NCBI RefSeq assembly: GCF_003386865.1
Contig: NZ_QTUA01000001.1
Span: forward strand, 1,674,001 to 1,738,000
Source of the DNA: Calidifontibacter indicus
GTDB lineage: Bacteria; Actinomycetota; Actinomycetes; Actinomycetales; Dermatophilaceae
DNA length: 64,000 nucleotides
Direction of reading: 5' to 3'
In this document: one piece after another, positions 1 to 8,500 of the stretch
Layout: each line of letters starts with the position of its first letter
Position numbering within the stretch: position 1 is the stretch's first letter
Made by a program: the position numbers and the translations under genes
Notes under the pieces: generated by a model
Databases searched by the model: none
Seen by the model: the letters and a program-made list of their open reading frames with translations, nothing else
Told to the model about the DNA's origin: nothing

Positions 1-1
1 G

Positions 2-928
2 GACGTCACGCTGTGGGCTCGGCGCGAGGAGGTGGCGGCGACGATCAACGACACCCGACGCAACGCCGACTACCTGCCCGACACCGAGTTGCCCGACAAC
101 TTGCGGGCCACCAGCGACGTCGGCGAGGCGCTCGACTCCGCCGAGATCGTGGTGCTCGCGGTGCCGTCGCAGAGCCTGCGGGACAACCTCGGTGACTGGG
201 GCGGTCACATCCCACAGGAGTCGGCCGTCGTGTCGCTGATGAAGGGCATCGAGCTCGGCACCAGCAAGCGGATGAGTGAGGTCATCACCGACGCCGGCGA
301 CATCGACCCTGCGCGGGTCGTCGTGGTGTCGGGCCCGAACCTCGCCAAGGAGATCGCCGCGCGTCAGCCGGCCGCGTCCGTCGTGGCGTCGACCAGCCCC
401 CGGATGCGGGCCCGGGTGGCCGAAGCGTGCGCCACGCCGTACTTCCGGCCCTACCTCGGCGGTGACGTCGTCGGCACCGAGATCGCCGGTGCCACCAAGA
501 ACGTCATCGCGCTCGCGTGCGGCATGGCGTCGGGCATGGGCATGGGCGACAACACGCTCGCCAGCCTGATCACCCGTGGCCTCGCCGAGACGGCTCGGTT
601 GGGCACCGGGCTCGGTGCCGACCCGCAGACCTTCCTCGGGCTCGCCGGGGTCGGTGACCTGATGGCCACGTGCGCGTCGCCGCTGTCTCGCAACCGCACC
701 TTCGGCTACTCGCTCGGTCAGGGTAAGACGCTGGAGGAGACCATCGCGGCCACCAAGCAGGTGGCCGAGGGCGTGAAGTCGTGCAAGTCGATCCTCGAGC
801 TCGCGCGCTCGGTCGATGTCGACGTGCCGATCGTCGAGAACGTCGAAGCCGTTGTCTACGAGGGGCGTTCGACCCGCGAGGTGGTCACCGCGTTGATGTC
901 GCGGGCGCGCAAGCTCGAGTCGAACTGA
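2..928 (+). CDS. gpsA: Glycerol-3-phosphate dehydrogenase [NAD(P)+], 5' end missing
   Basis: Reduces dihydroxyacetone phosphate to sn-glycerol 3-phosphate in the cytoplasm, the entry to phospholipid synthesis. The frame is open from base 2, so the first part of the N-terminal Rossmann fold lies outside the window. Visible are SGPNLAKEIA, the GATKNVIALACG stretch that holds the catalytic lysine, and GLAGVGDL of the C-terminal helical domain. The TGA stop is followed by a hairpin. In many actinobacteria gpsA lies just before ddl; here a reverse-strand PLP enzyme sits between them. Identification is secure. Confidence 0.95.
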   Translation, partial: DVTLWARREEVAATINDTRRNADYLPDTELPDNLRATSDVGEALDSAEIVVLAVPSQSLRDNLGDWGGHIPQESAVVSLMKGIELGTSKRMSEVITDAGDIDPARVVVVSGPNLAKEIAARQPAASVVASTSPRMRARVAEACATPYFRPYLGGDVVGTEIAGATKNVIALACGMASGMGMGDNTLASLITRGLAETARLGTGLGADPQTFLGLAGVGDLMATCASPLSRNRTFGYSLGQGKTLEETIAATKQVAEGVKSCKSILELARSVDVDVPIVENVEAVVYEGRSTREVVTALMSRARKLESN

Positions 929-936
929 GCGCCGTT

Positions 937-963
937 CGGTCGCTCGCGCAGCGCACGCGACCG
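937..963 (+). terminator. Possible hairpin terminator after gpsA
   Basis: A 7-bp inverted repeat (CGGTCGC/GCGACCG, 937-943 and 957-963) with a 13-base loop begins nine bases after the gpsA stop. There is no T-run, so it is only a candidate. It lies between two convergent genes. Confidence 0.4.
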
Positions 964-992
964 AGCGGCCACACCTGCGACGACGAGGTGGC

Positions 993-2063
993 TCAACCGC
1001 GCAGCGCGCGGTCGAGGTCGGTCCAGAGGTCGTCGACGTCCTCGATGCCCACGGACAGTCGCAGCAGGTTGTCCGGCACGGTCTGCGGTTCGGACGCGTG
1101 CCTGCGCCGGCGCTCGAGCATCGACTCCACCCCGCCGAGACTGGTGGCCGGCAGCCACACCCGGATCGCCTGTTCGACGGCTTCGGCGGCCCGCACACCA
1201 CCGGCCACCTCGATCGCGATCATCGCGCCGGAGCCGGGGTAACGCACCTTGGTGACGGCCGGGTGCTGCGCCAAACGCGCGGCCAACTCGGCCGCGTTGG
1301 CGCAGGCTCGTTCGAAGCGCACATGCAGCGTGCGCAACCCGCGCAGCGCCAGCCAGGCCTCCATCGGTCCGGGGATCGCGCCGCCGAGGGTGCGGGTGGC
1401 GTGCAGCTTCTCCTGCAGTTGCGGGTCGGTGGTCACGGTGACGCCCATGATCAGGTCGGAGTGGCCCGAGAGGTACTTCGTGGCCGAGTGCACCACGACA
1501 TCGGCGCCGAGCTCGAGCGGCCGCTGCAACAGCGGTGTCGCGAAAGTGTTGTCGCACACCGAGATAGCCCCCGACTTGCGGGCGGCTTCGATCAGTTGGG
1601 GCAGGTTGGCGACCTCGAGCATCGGGTTGGTGGGCGACTCCAGCCACACCATGTCGACGTGGTCCATCGCATCGAGGTACGCGGTCTCGTCCGACACATC
1701 GGCGCGACGGATGGTGAGCCGTCCGGTCTCCTGCAGTGCCGCCAGCAGACCCGTGGTTCCGTTGTAGGAGTGCTGGGGCACCAGCACCGTGCCGCCGACC
1801 GGTACGAGTTCGACCACCGCGCGGATCGCTCCCATGCCGCTGGCGAAGGCGAGTGCGGTGCCGCCCTCGAGCCGTCCGACGGCCTCCTCGAAACCGTTCC
1901 AGGTGGGGTTGTCGAAGCGGGCGTACGCGTTCGCGCCCCCGGTGACGAAGGTGGAGGTGAACTCCACCGCCGGGCCGACAGACGCGCCGGGGGTGCGCTC
2001 GGGACGCCCCAGGGCGACGACGGCGGTGGCGGGGGACAGGCTCGGGTCGTGCTCGGCGCTCAT
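993..2063 (-). CDS. Trans-sulfuration PLP enzyme (cystathionine synthase/lyase family)
   Basis: Cys/Met-metabolism PLP-dependent enzyme of 356 residues. It matches cystathionine gamma-synthase, gamma-lyase and beta-lyase; sequence alone does not separate these. The PLP lysine lies in HSATKYLSGHSD, and the cofactor-loop aspartate in SVCDNTFATPL precedes it. The ATG at 2063 (MSAEHDPSL) is preferred over an upstream GTG because family homology begins shortly after it. The gene is convergent with gpsA and divergent from ddl. The middle is slightly short for the family, so assignment stays at family level. Confidence 0.88.
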   Translation of the reverse strand: MSAEHDPSLSPATAVVALGRPERTPGASVGPAVEFTSTFVTGGANAYARFDNPTWNGFEEAVGRLEGGTALAFASGMGAIRAVVELVPVGGTVLVPQHSYNGTTGLLAALQETGRLTIRRADVSDETAYLDAMDHVDMVWLESPTNPMLEVANLPQLIEAARKSGAISVCDNTFATPLLQRPLELGADVVVHSATKYLSGHSDLIMGVTVTTDPQLQEKLHATRTLGGAIPGPMEAWLALRGLRTLHVRFERACANAAELAARLAQHPAVTKVRYPGSGAMIAIEVAGGVRAAEAVEQAIRVWLPATSLGGVESMLERRRRHASEPQTVPDNLLRLSVGIEDVDDLWTDLDRALRG

Positions 2064-2142
2064 GGGCGCAAGCGTCGCAGAACCGGTCCGACGCGTGACG
2101 GCACGGCCCACCTGGTGTCACGGTTCGGGCCGCCTCCCGGGC

Positions 2143-2148
2143 TAGGCT
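2143..2148 (+). promoter_or_regulatory. -10 element for leaderless ddl
   Basis: TAGGCT ends seven bases before the ddl ATG and there is no ribosome binding site, so transcription probably starts at or next to the start codon. Confidence 0.55.
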
Positions 2149-2155
2149 GCACGCG

Positions 2156-3289
2156 ATGAACAGCCAGCCCGCGCCCCAGTCCAGCGACCGCAAACCGGTC
2201 GTCGCCCTCGTCTTCGGCGGACGTTCCTCCGAGCACGTCGTGTCGTGCGCCACCGCCGCGAGCGTGCTGCGTGCGATCGACCGGGACAAGTTCGACGTGC
2301 TGCCGATCGGCATCACCCAGCAGGGTGGCTGGGTGCTCATGGCCGACGATCCCGAACCCTTGCAGCTCACCGCGTCCCACACGCCCTCGGTGCAGGGCAG
2401 CACCGAGGTGCTGCTGAGCGCCGACCCGGCCCGACGCGGACTCACCGTCCGCGAGCCGGGTGAGGTGCCGCGCGAACTCGGCGACGTCGATGTGGTGTTC
2501 CCGCTGCTGCACGGACCGTTCGGTGAGGACGGCACGATCCAGGGTCTGTTCGAGCTGTCCGACACCCGCTATGTCGGGTCGGGCGTCTCGGCGTCTGCGG
2601 TGATGATGGACAAGCACCTGATGAAGGTGGTGTTCCGCGCGGCCGGACTGCCGGTCGGGCCGTACGTGCTCATCACCGACAAGGAATGGCAGCGCGACAA
2701 GGGCGCCGCGATGGATCCGGTGGCGGCGCTCGGCTGGCCGGTCTTCGTCAAGCCCGCCCGCGCCGGCAGCAGTTTCGGGGTCAGCCGGGTCGACTCCCAG
2801 GACGGTCTGGAGGCCGCGATCGAGCAGGCCCGCCGGTTCGACCCGAAAGTGCTCGTCGAGGCCGGCATCGTCGGCCGCGAGGTCGAGTGCGGCATTCTCG
2901 AAGGCCGCGGCAGCCGGCCGCCCCGTGCCTCCCAGATCGGTGAGATCACCGTGACCGAGGGCACGCACACCTTCTACGACTTCGAGTCGAAGTACCTCGA
3001 CGACTCCGCCTCGCTGACCTGCCCGGCCGACCTGCCGGACGACATCGCGCAGCAGATCCGCGAGCAGTCGATCCGGGCGTTCGAAGCGGCCGGCTGCGAG
3101 GGTCTCGCCCGGGTCGACTGGTTCTATTCGCCCGACGGCACGCTCACCCTCAACGAGATCAACACGATGCCCGGCTTCACGCCGTCGTCGATGTACCCGC
3201 GGGTGTGGGATGCCGAGGGTGTCGACTACGCGAGCCTGATCACCGAACTCATCGAGCTGGCGTTGCAGCGCCGCGTCGGTCTGCGCTGA
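2156..3289 (+). CDS. ddl: D-alanine--D-alanine ligase
   Basis: ATP-grasp ligase of 377 residues that makes the D-Ala-D-Ala dipeptide for peptidoglycan precursors in the cytoplasm. N-terminal VALVFGGRSSEHVVS is the family's first motif. HGPFGEDG, the ATP-grasp core with FVKPARAGSSFGVS, the REVECGILE segment, and the C-terminal magnesium site in NEINTMPGFT are all present. Length is typical. The ATG at 2156 has no Shine-Dalgarno sequence but sits seven bases after a TAGGCT -10 element. Confidence 0.96.
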   Translation: MNSQPAPQSSDRKPVVALVFGGRSSEHVVSCATAASVLRAIDRDKFDVLPIGITQQGGWVLMADDPEPLQLTASHTPSVQGSTEVLLSADPARRGLTVREPGEVPRELGDVDVVFPLLHGPFGEDGTIQGLFELSDTRYVGSGVSASAVMMDKHLMKVVFRAAGLPVGPYVLITDKEWQRDKGAAMDPVAALGWPVFVKPARAGSSFGVSRVDSQDGLEAAIEQARRFDPKVLVEAGIVGREVECGILEGRGSRPPRASQIGEITVTEGTHTFYDFESKYLDDSASLTCPADLPDDIAQQIREQSIRAFEAAGCEGLARVDWFYSPDGTLTLNEINTMPGFTPSSMYPRVWDAEGVDYASLITELIELALQRRVGLR

Positions 3290-3300
3290 CCCTCGTCGCG

Positions 3301-4389
3301 ATGACAGTCGACGGCGCCCCGCGGGTGCTGCTGGTCATGGCGGAGGCGAGCGGCGGCATCGCCGGACATGTCGTCGACCTGGCGCACCGACTGACGGCGT
3401 GCGCCGTGCCCGTCGCAGTCGCGACGACACCATCGTCGGCGGCCCGGCTGCGGTTCGACGGCGAGGTCTTCCCGGTGTTGCGGTCGGGCCGGTCGATGCC
3501 GTCGAGTGTGCGGGCGTTGCGTCGTCTCGTCGGCGATTTAGACGTGGTGCACGCGCACGGACATCAGGCGGGTGTGCAGGCGGTGCTCGCGACCGCGGGG
3601 CTGCGGTCGGCGCCGCCGGTGGTGATCACCTGGCACAACGCGCTGCTCGCCGGTGGTGCGGCCGGCGTTGCCGGTGCGGCCGCCGAGCGGCTGCAGGTCG
3701 CCCGGGCCCGCCTCGTCACCGGTGCCAGCGCCGACCTGGTGCAGCGGGCCCGGGAGCTCGGGGCGAAGAACGCCACGCTCACCCCGGTGGCCGCCGACCT
3801 CACGCCGTGGTCGGGAGATCCCGCTGCAGCGAAGGCGGAACTCGCTGCGGCACACCGGCTTCCGGCCGACCGTCCGTGGGTGTTGACGGTCAGTCGCATC
3901 GCGCCTCAGAAGGATCTGCCCACCTTGCTCGACGCGTCCGCGAAGGTCGAGGGAGCAGCATTCGTGGTGGTCGGCGACGGCGATCCCGAGCTCACCGAGC
4001 AACTGCGTGCCCGCATCGAGGCAGAGCACCTTCCGGTGCACCTCGTCGGTGCCAGTGCGCAGGTGCCGCAGTTCATCGCGGCGTCGAGGCTGCTGGCGCT
4101 GCCGAGCCGGTGGGAGGCCCGGTCGCTCGTTGTGCAGGAGGCGCTGGCGGGTGGCCTGCCGTGCGTGGTCACTGACACCGGTGGGCTGCCCGAACTCGTC
4201 GGCGATGCCGGGCTGCTGGTGCCGGTCGGCGACGCCGATGCGCTCGCCGCCGGCATCCGGCGACTGCTCGACGACCCCGACCTCGTCACGCACCTGAGTG
4301 AGGCCGGACGCCGCAGGGCAGCGCAGCTCCCGGACGGCGACCAGGTCGCCGACGACTGGGTGCAGCGCTACCGCGCGGTCTGCGGATAG
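3301..4389 (+). CDS. Glycosyltransferase family 4
   Basis: A 362-residue GT-B fold glycosyltransferase. The N-terminal domain starts with VLLVMAEASGGIAGHVVDL (the GG acceptor loop) and has DVVHAHGHQAG. The C-terminal donor-sugar domain has VLTVSRIAPQKDLPTLLDA, VVVGDGDPEL and the EX7E-type region ALPSRWEARSLVVQEALAGG. Donor and acceptor cannot be read from sequence. The ATG at 3301 lies 11 bases after ddl, so co-transcription is likely, and cell-envelope glycan work would fit. It ends five bases before a convergent gene. Confidence 0.88.
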   Translation: MTVDGAPRVLLVMAEASGGIAGHVVDLAHRLTACAVPVAVATTPSSAARLRFDGEVFPVLRSGRSMPSSVRALRRLVGDLDVVHAHGHQAGVQAVLATAGLRSAPPVVITWHNALLAGGAAGVAGAAAERLQVARARLVTGASADLVQRARELGAKNATLTPVAADLTPWSGDPAAAKAELAAAHRLPADRPWVLTVSRIAPQKDLPTLLDASAKVEGAAFVVVGDGDPELTEQLRARIEAEHLPVHLVGASAQVPQFIAASRLLALPSRWEARSLVVQEALAGGLPCVVTDTGGLPELVGDAGLLVPVGDADALAAGIRRLLDDPDLVTHLSEAGRRRAAQLPDGDQVADDWVQRYRAVCG

Positions 4390-4394
4390 CGGAG

Positions 4395-4838
4395 TTACGA
4401 ACAGCGGTGGCTGCCCTGCGGCACCACCGCTGCGGCCTTGCCGAACGCCCCGATCGCATCGCCGGCGTAGTTCTTGGGCACGAGCACCTGGATCGCCGGG
4501 GTGCGACCGAAGGTCACGAAGCTCGCCCCGTCGGACAACTCGCTGTAGATCCAGTCGATCCCGTTGGCCTCGACGCAGTTTTCGTCGGCGCCGGGGGAGG
4601 TGACGCCGCAGCGGGCGATGATCGCGGGGTCACCCCAGGCCGCCTCGGTGCCGCCCTTGGTCGACACGGAGCGGCGTTCCTGGCCGGCGACCTTGTCGGG
4701 CCAGAGGTCGGCGACCTTCGCGCACAGCGGGTCGGCGTGACCGTCGGCGGGTGTAACGGACACGGCAGAGCCACCGCACGCCGTCAGCAGTGCGGTGGCC
4801 AGCACGGAGCCGAGGATCAGACCTTGACGACGGTGCAC
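4395..4838 (-). CDS. DUF3515-type lipoprotein
   Basis: A 147-residue exported lipoprotein of the actinobacterial DUF3515 type, function unknown. The GTG start at 4838 gives MHRRQGLILGSVLATALLTACGG, a complete lipoprotein signal with lipobox LTAC. The mature part has four further cysteines (LCAKV, IARCGV, ENCVEA and the C-terminal HRCS), probably disulfide bonded. The start overlaps the end of the upstream RAM-domain gene by 22 bases, so translation is probably coupled. DUF3515 genes are often found near ddl and thiL in actinobacteria, as here. Confidence 0.8.
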   Translation of the reverse strand: MHRRQGLILGSVLATALLTACGGSAVSVTPADGHADPLCAKVADLWPDKVAGQERRSVSTKGGTEAAWGDPAIIARCGVTSPGADENCVEANGIDWIYSELSDGASFVTFGRTPAIQVLVPKNYAGDAIGAFGKAAAVVPQGSHRCS

Positions 4839-5050
4839 GTGAGGGTGCGGGTGATGCCGGGCACTTCCTGGATGCGCGCGATGACGAGCTTGCCGAGTTC
4901 GTCGACGGTCTCGGCCTCGAGGCGGGCGATCACGTCGTAGGGGCCGGTGACGTCCTCGGCCAGGGTGACGCCGTTGATCTGTGCGACCGCGGTCGCGACG
5001 GCGTGCGCCTTTCCGACCTCGCTCTGGATCAGGATGTACGCCTGGACCAT
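4817..5050 (-). CDS. Stand-alone RAM (Lrp/AsnC ligand-binding) domain protein
   Basis: A 77-residue protein that consists only of the RAM effector-binding fold of Lrp/AsnC regulators (QAYILIQSEVGKA, VTGPYDVIARLEA, PGITRTLTCTVV). There is no DNA-binding helix-turn-helix, so it is not a repressor by itself; such proteins form oligomers and may bind amino acids or partner with full-length Lrp proteins. The ATG at 5050 is preceded by GGGAGAAAGC, a good ribosome binding site. It leads a two-gene unit with the overlapping DUF3515 lipoprotein. Confidence 0.85.
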   Translation of the reverse strand: MVQAYILIQSEVGKAHAVATAVAQINGVTLAEDVTGPYDVIARLEAETVDELGKLVIARIQEVPGITRTLTCTVVKV

Positions 5051-5221
5051 GCTTTCTCCCACTACGTCGTGGCCGATCAGATGTGGCCGTTCGGAATTCG
5101 TTGCACCGGCGGCACCCGACGGTGCGCAACGGTGTGGACGGTGTTACACGATGAGCCGCGTGTCGAGGGCTCGTTGCGATGACGCTACCGTGCGACCACA
5201 GCCGAGGACGAGAGGGTCTGA

Positions 5222-6178
5222 ATGATTCCGCCTGATGGACGCACGCTCGCACAGACCAGCGAGCAGGAGTTGCTGGCGTCGATCTTCCCCGTTCTGCCGA
5301 CCCGTCCGGAGGTGCTCATCGGGGTCGGCGACGACACGGCCCTGCTGCAGGTGCCCAGCGGCGCGGTGCTGGTGACCACCGACTCGATGGTGCTCGGCCG
5401 CGACTGGATCGACGACTGGAGCACTGGCGCCGATGTCGGTCACAAGGTCGTCACCCAGAACCTCGCCGACATCGCCGCGATGGGCGGCGTCTGCACCGGG
5501 GTCGTGGTGTCGCTGATCGCCGGCCGCGACACGACCGTCGCGTGGTGCCGGGAGCTGAACGAGGGCATCGCCGATGCGTGCCGGGCCGAGAACGTCGCCG
5601 TGCTCGGTGGTGACCTGAGTTCGGCGCCCGACGATGTGCGGGTGGTCAGCATCACCGCGCTCGGGGAACTGAACGGGTCGTCCGCGGTGCGCCGCGACGG
5701 CGCCCGCGTCGGCGACGTCGTCGCCGTGAGCGACAGCCTCGGTCGCTCGGACGCCGGCCTGCGACTGCTGCAGGCGGGCACCACCGACCGTGCGCCGGAA
5801 CTCGTCGCGTTCCACCGGCGTCCGGTGGCGCGCTTGGCAGCCGGCCCGGACGCCGCAGCCGCCGGCGCGACCGCGTTGATGGACATCAGCGACGGGTTGG
5901 TGCGCGACGGACGCCGGATCGCTACGGCTAGCGGGGTCGGCATCGACCTCTCGCGCGAGTTGCTCACGCCGTTCGCCCGGCGCCTCGAGACCGCCGTCGG
6001 CGATGACGCCTGGGCCTGCGTGCTCAGCGGGGGTGAGGAGCACACCCTCCTCGCGACCTTCCCCGACGACGTGGTGCCGCAAGGCTGGTCGCTCGTCGGG
6101 CGGGTGGTCGAGGGCAGCGACGTGACGCTCGACGGGCAGCCGCAGCAGGGCGGCGGCTGGGACCACTTCGGCGGCTGA
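5222..6178 (+). CDS. thiL: Thiamine-monophosphate kinase
   Basis: Phosphorylates thiamine monophosphate to thiamine diphosphate with ATP, the last step of cofactor synthesis. The 318-residue protein has VGDDTALLQVPSG (ATP/Mg binding), VTTDSMVLGRDW, the NLADIAAMGG signature, and the later MDISDGLVRDG motif. Length is normal. The ATG follows GAGAGGGTCTGA, an acceptable ribosome binding site. It is convergent with the S51 peptidase gene. Confidence 0.95.
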   Translation: MIPPDGRTLAQTSEQELLASIFPVLPTRPEVLIGVGDDTALLQVPSGAVLVTTDSMVLGRDWIDDWSTGADVGHKVVTQNLADIAAMGGVCTGVVVSLIAGRDTTVAWCRELNEGIADACRAENVAVLGGDLSSAPDDVRVVSITALGELNGSSAVRRDGARVGDVVAVSDSLGRSDAGLRLLQAGTTDRAPELVAFHRRPVARLAAGPDAAAAGATALMDISDGLVRDGRRIATASGVGIDLSRELLTPFARRLETAVGDDAWACVLSGGEEHTLLATFPDDVVPQGWSLVGRVVEGSDVTLDGQPQQGGGWDHFGG

Positions 6179-6205
6179 CACCGGCCCTGCCGCCGCCGGC
6201 GTCAG
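6175..6205. terminator. Bidirectional terminator between thiL and peptidase gene
   Basis: CTGAC-A-CCGGC at 6175-6185 pairs with GCCGG-C-GTCAG at 6195-6205 with one mismatch and a 9-base loop. It overlaps the stop of thiL and ends just before the stop of the convergent gene. Confidence 0.55.
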
Positions 6206-6907
6206 TCACGTGCCGAGCAGTCGCGTCGAGATCTCCGTTTCGTGGGCTGAATCACCTTCTCGCACAACCCGATACACGGGGTGCCCAGGCGCTTCGGTGA
6301 TCGCCTCGATGAGTTTGCCGTCGCGCCACACGAGCGCGCTGTGGTCGTCGACCGCGTACGTGTCGGGCAGTTCTCCGGCGCCGACCCACGTCAGCAGCGA
6401 GGCGCGACGTTCCGACTCACCCAGGTAGTGCGGGCAGGCGCCGCCGGGCAACCAGCCGAGTCCGTCGCGCAGCGGCGCGAGCGCACCGAACGAGTCGGTC
6501 GACGACGCCTCGAACCAGCAGTTCATCCCGGCGCTGATGCCGGCGAGCACCGTGCCGTTCGCGGCGGCCGCGAGCAGGTGGCGGGGCAAGTCGTGCAATC
6601 GCCAGACGGCCAGCAGGTTGGCGGTCGAACCGCCGCCGACGTAGACGAGGTGCTGGTCGAGCACGTGGCGTGGATCGACGTGCTCGGTCTTGGTGAACAG
6701 CGACAGCACCGAGGTCTGCGCGCGTCCGGCGAACGCGTGCTCGAACCTGTCGATGTAACCGGCGTCATCGCCCGATGCGGTCGGGACGAAACACACCTTC
6801 GGCATGTCGGCTCCGGTGAGCTGGAGCAGGTGGTCGTCGATGGCGGAACTGCCGTCGTCCGACATGGAGAAACCGCCGCCGCCAAGCGTGACGATCGTGC
6901 CCTTCAT
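6206..6907 (-). CDS. Peptidase S51 (dipeptidase E-like)
   Basis: A 233-residue protein of the S51 family, relatives of which cleave Asp-Xaa dipeptides or cyanophycin products. The nucleophile elbow AGISAGMNCW holds the catalytic serine, GGGSTANLLAVW comes before it, and the conserved histidine may be in AVDDHSALVW. The ATG at 6907 is chosen because GAAGGG lies about seven bases upstream and the fold begins at once (TIVTLGGGGFSM). No signal peptide, so it is cytoplasmic. Substrate unknown. Confidence 0.87.
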   Translation of the reverse strand: MKGTIVTLGGGGFSMSDDGSSAIDDHLLQLTGADMPKVCFVPTASGDDAGYIDRFEHAFAGRAQTSVLSLFTKTEHVDPRHVLDQHLVYVGGGSTANLLAVWRLHDLPRHLLAAAANGTVLAGISAGMNCWFEASSTDSFGALAPLRDGLGWLPGGACPHYLGESERRASLLTWVGAGELPDTYAVDDHSALVWRDGKLIEAITEAPGHPVYRVVREGDSAHETEISTRLLGT

Positions 6908-7157
6908 GGAGTGCCCTTCGTTTGTCGTGCGGCTGACGCTAACCGAGCGCCCGGTTGCGGGCCACCGCATATCGGTGCCGGGCGTCCCAGCCGGCCGTCA
7001 GCGGACGTCCAGCGCCGACGCCGAATCACGTCTTATGCTCGCGGACACCGAATGGGGGTGTGGGGCGGGCTGATCCCGCACTGCCTGGACTGGTTGGCGC
7101 ACACCTTGCCCGCAAGTGCTCATTCGGCATGAGCGCGAGGTCGAGGCCGATTCGGCG

Positions 7158-7919
7158 TCAGGTCAATCGGATCACGCTGTACCGCGGATCCCATTGGTGC
7201 AGAAGCTCTTCCGACTCCTTGCCACCGACGAAGAGCGCAGTCGCCCAGATGTCCGCCCACATGACGTCCGGCCCGCTCACCGTGACCGAACCGGTCGTGG
7301 TCGGGTAGGTGCCGGTGCGCGGGTCGTAGATGTGGTTGCCGCGCGCATAGAGGCCGGACGTCGCGAGCCCGCCGGTGTGCAGTTCGACGGTGCGGACGAT
7401 CGCGTCAGCGCGGTGCGGGCTCTGCAGCCCCACCCGCCAGGCCTGGTCACGCACCTCGCGCGGGCAGTCGGGGCCGTACCCGGTCGCGATGTCACCACCG
7501 GCGTTGATGCAGTACGAATGCCCGGGCAGTTCGCCGAGCAACTTGGCCGCCTCGCCGATCGCCCAACCCTTGACCACGCCGCTCGGATCGAACCGGCGCA
7601 CTCCGTCGGCGTCGGGTAGGTCGGCGCTGAAACAGCCGCCGGTGACCCGGCTCGCCTCGGCACACACGTCGACGATGTAACCCACCGCGCCGACGACCTC
7701 GTCGACCTCGACCTCGCCGCGGCGCAGCGCGCTCACCGTGGAGTCCTGCCGGTAGGTGGAGAACACCGAATCGACCCAACGCAGCCGCCGGTACACCCGT
7801 GCCACGACGGCCTCGGTCGCCTCCGACCGCACGTCGTCGCCACGAAGGTGGATGGAGATCGGCAGCCCCATGATCTGCTCCACCCACGCGCGGCGCGGCG
7901 TCTTCGTTGCGGTCACCAT
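7158..7919 (-). CDS. apbE: FAD:protein FMN transferase
   Basis: A 253-residue ApbE-family enzyme that moves FMN from FAD onto a Thr/Ser of a partner protein. Seen: MGLPISIHLRG at the start, FSTYRQDSTVSALRRG, DPSGVVKGWAIGEAA (the conserved K-G-W-A segment), INAGGDIATG, and HIYDPRTG. No signal peptide or lipobox is visible. Its ATG shares one base with the stop of the upstream FMN-binding protein, which is the likely substrate, so the two are probably translated together. Confidence 0.93.
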   Translation of the reverse strand: MVTATKTPRRAWVEQIMGLPISIHLRGDDVRSEATEAVVARVYRRLRWVDSVFSTYRQDSTVSALRRGEVEVDEVVGAVGYIVDVCAEASRVTGGCFSADLPDADGVRRFDPSGVVKGWAIGEAAKLLGELPGHSYCINAGGDIATGYGPDCPREVRDQAWRVGLQSPHRADAIVRTVELHTGGLATSGLYARGNHIYDPRTGTYPTTTGSVTVSGPDVMWADIWATALFVGGKESEELLHQWDPRYSVIRLT

Positions 7920-8461
7920 CACAGGTTCGCCTTGTCGATCGCGGACTGCAAGGAGGAGATGTACCCATCGGAAGTGACGGTGGCGCCCGAGACCGTGTCG
8001 ATCTGCGAGCTCTGCGCCTTCACCGCCTCGTCGGCCAGGATCGGCAACGCCTGGTTGTTGATCTCGACGTCGCGCGGGTTGTCCGTCGGGTATACGACGG
8101 CCTGGACGGCGGTGATCTTGCCGCTCGACACGGTGATCTGCACCTGCACCGGCCCCCACCGGGTGTCGACGCTGTCGCCGGTGAACGTGCCCGATGCGCT
8201 CGAGTTCGAGCCCGAGGCGGAGGAGGATGACCCCGCCGATCCCGACGACCCGGTCGATGATCCCGTGGAAGTGTCGGCGCCGTCCCCCGAGCCCGACCCG
8301 CCGCCCGAGCCGGTGGCCGAGACGCCGGTGGCCACCGAGCTCGACTGCACCGTGCGCTGCGACGAGGCCGCGGCGAAATCGGAGTGCAAGCTGGTGCGGT
8401 AGCTGAACAGCAGCACCAGCACGGTGACGGTCGCCATGCCCCAGTAGGTGATTCGCTTCAT
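7919..8461 (-). CDS. Membrane-anchored FMN-binding domain protein
   Basis: A 180-residue protein with a short cytoplasmic start, a membrane segment (YWGMATVTVLVLLFSY), a long Ser/Gly linker around residues 35-85, and a C-terminal FMN-binding domain like that of NqrC/RnfG. The motif DTVSGATVTSDGY near the C-terminus fits the ApbE flavinylation site Dxx[S/T]GAT, so FMN is probably attached to that threonine outside the membrane. It lies between a ferric-reductase-like gene and apbE on the same strand. Confidence 0.9.
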   Translation of the reverse strand: MKRITYWGMATVTVLVLLFSYRTSLHSDFAAASSQRTVQSSSVATGVSATGSGGGSGSGDGADTSTGSSTGSSGSAGSSSSASGSNSSASGTFTGDSVDTRWGPVQVQITVSSGKITAVQAVVYPTDNPRDVEINNQALPILADEAVKAQSSQIDTVSGATVTSDGYISSLQSAIDKANL

Positions 8462-8500
8462 CTTGGTTCCTTGTGCAATGTCGTTGTCCGGTTGGTGTTT

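Noticed and set aside
1098-2159. Forward frame of 353 codons opposite the trans-sulfuration gene
   Set aside because: No family motif; the reverse-strand gene has the full PLP lysine motif and normal length.
856-2565. Long reverse-strand reading frame (569 codons) across the trans-sulfuration gene and ddl
   Set aside because: It is another frame of the real PLP enzyme gene and the antisense of ddl. Composition is Arg/Pro-rich, typical of GC-rich shadow frames.
6908-7157. Gap between the peptidase and apbE genes searched for tRNA, riboswitch or small gene
   Set aside because: No cloverleaf, no known riboswitch core and no start with a ribosome site were found.
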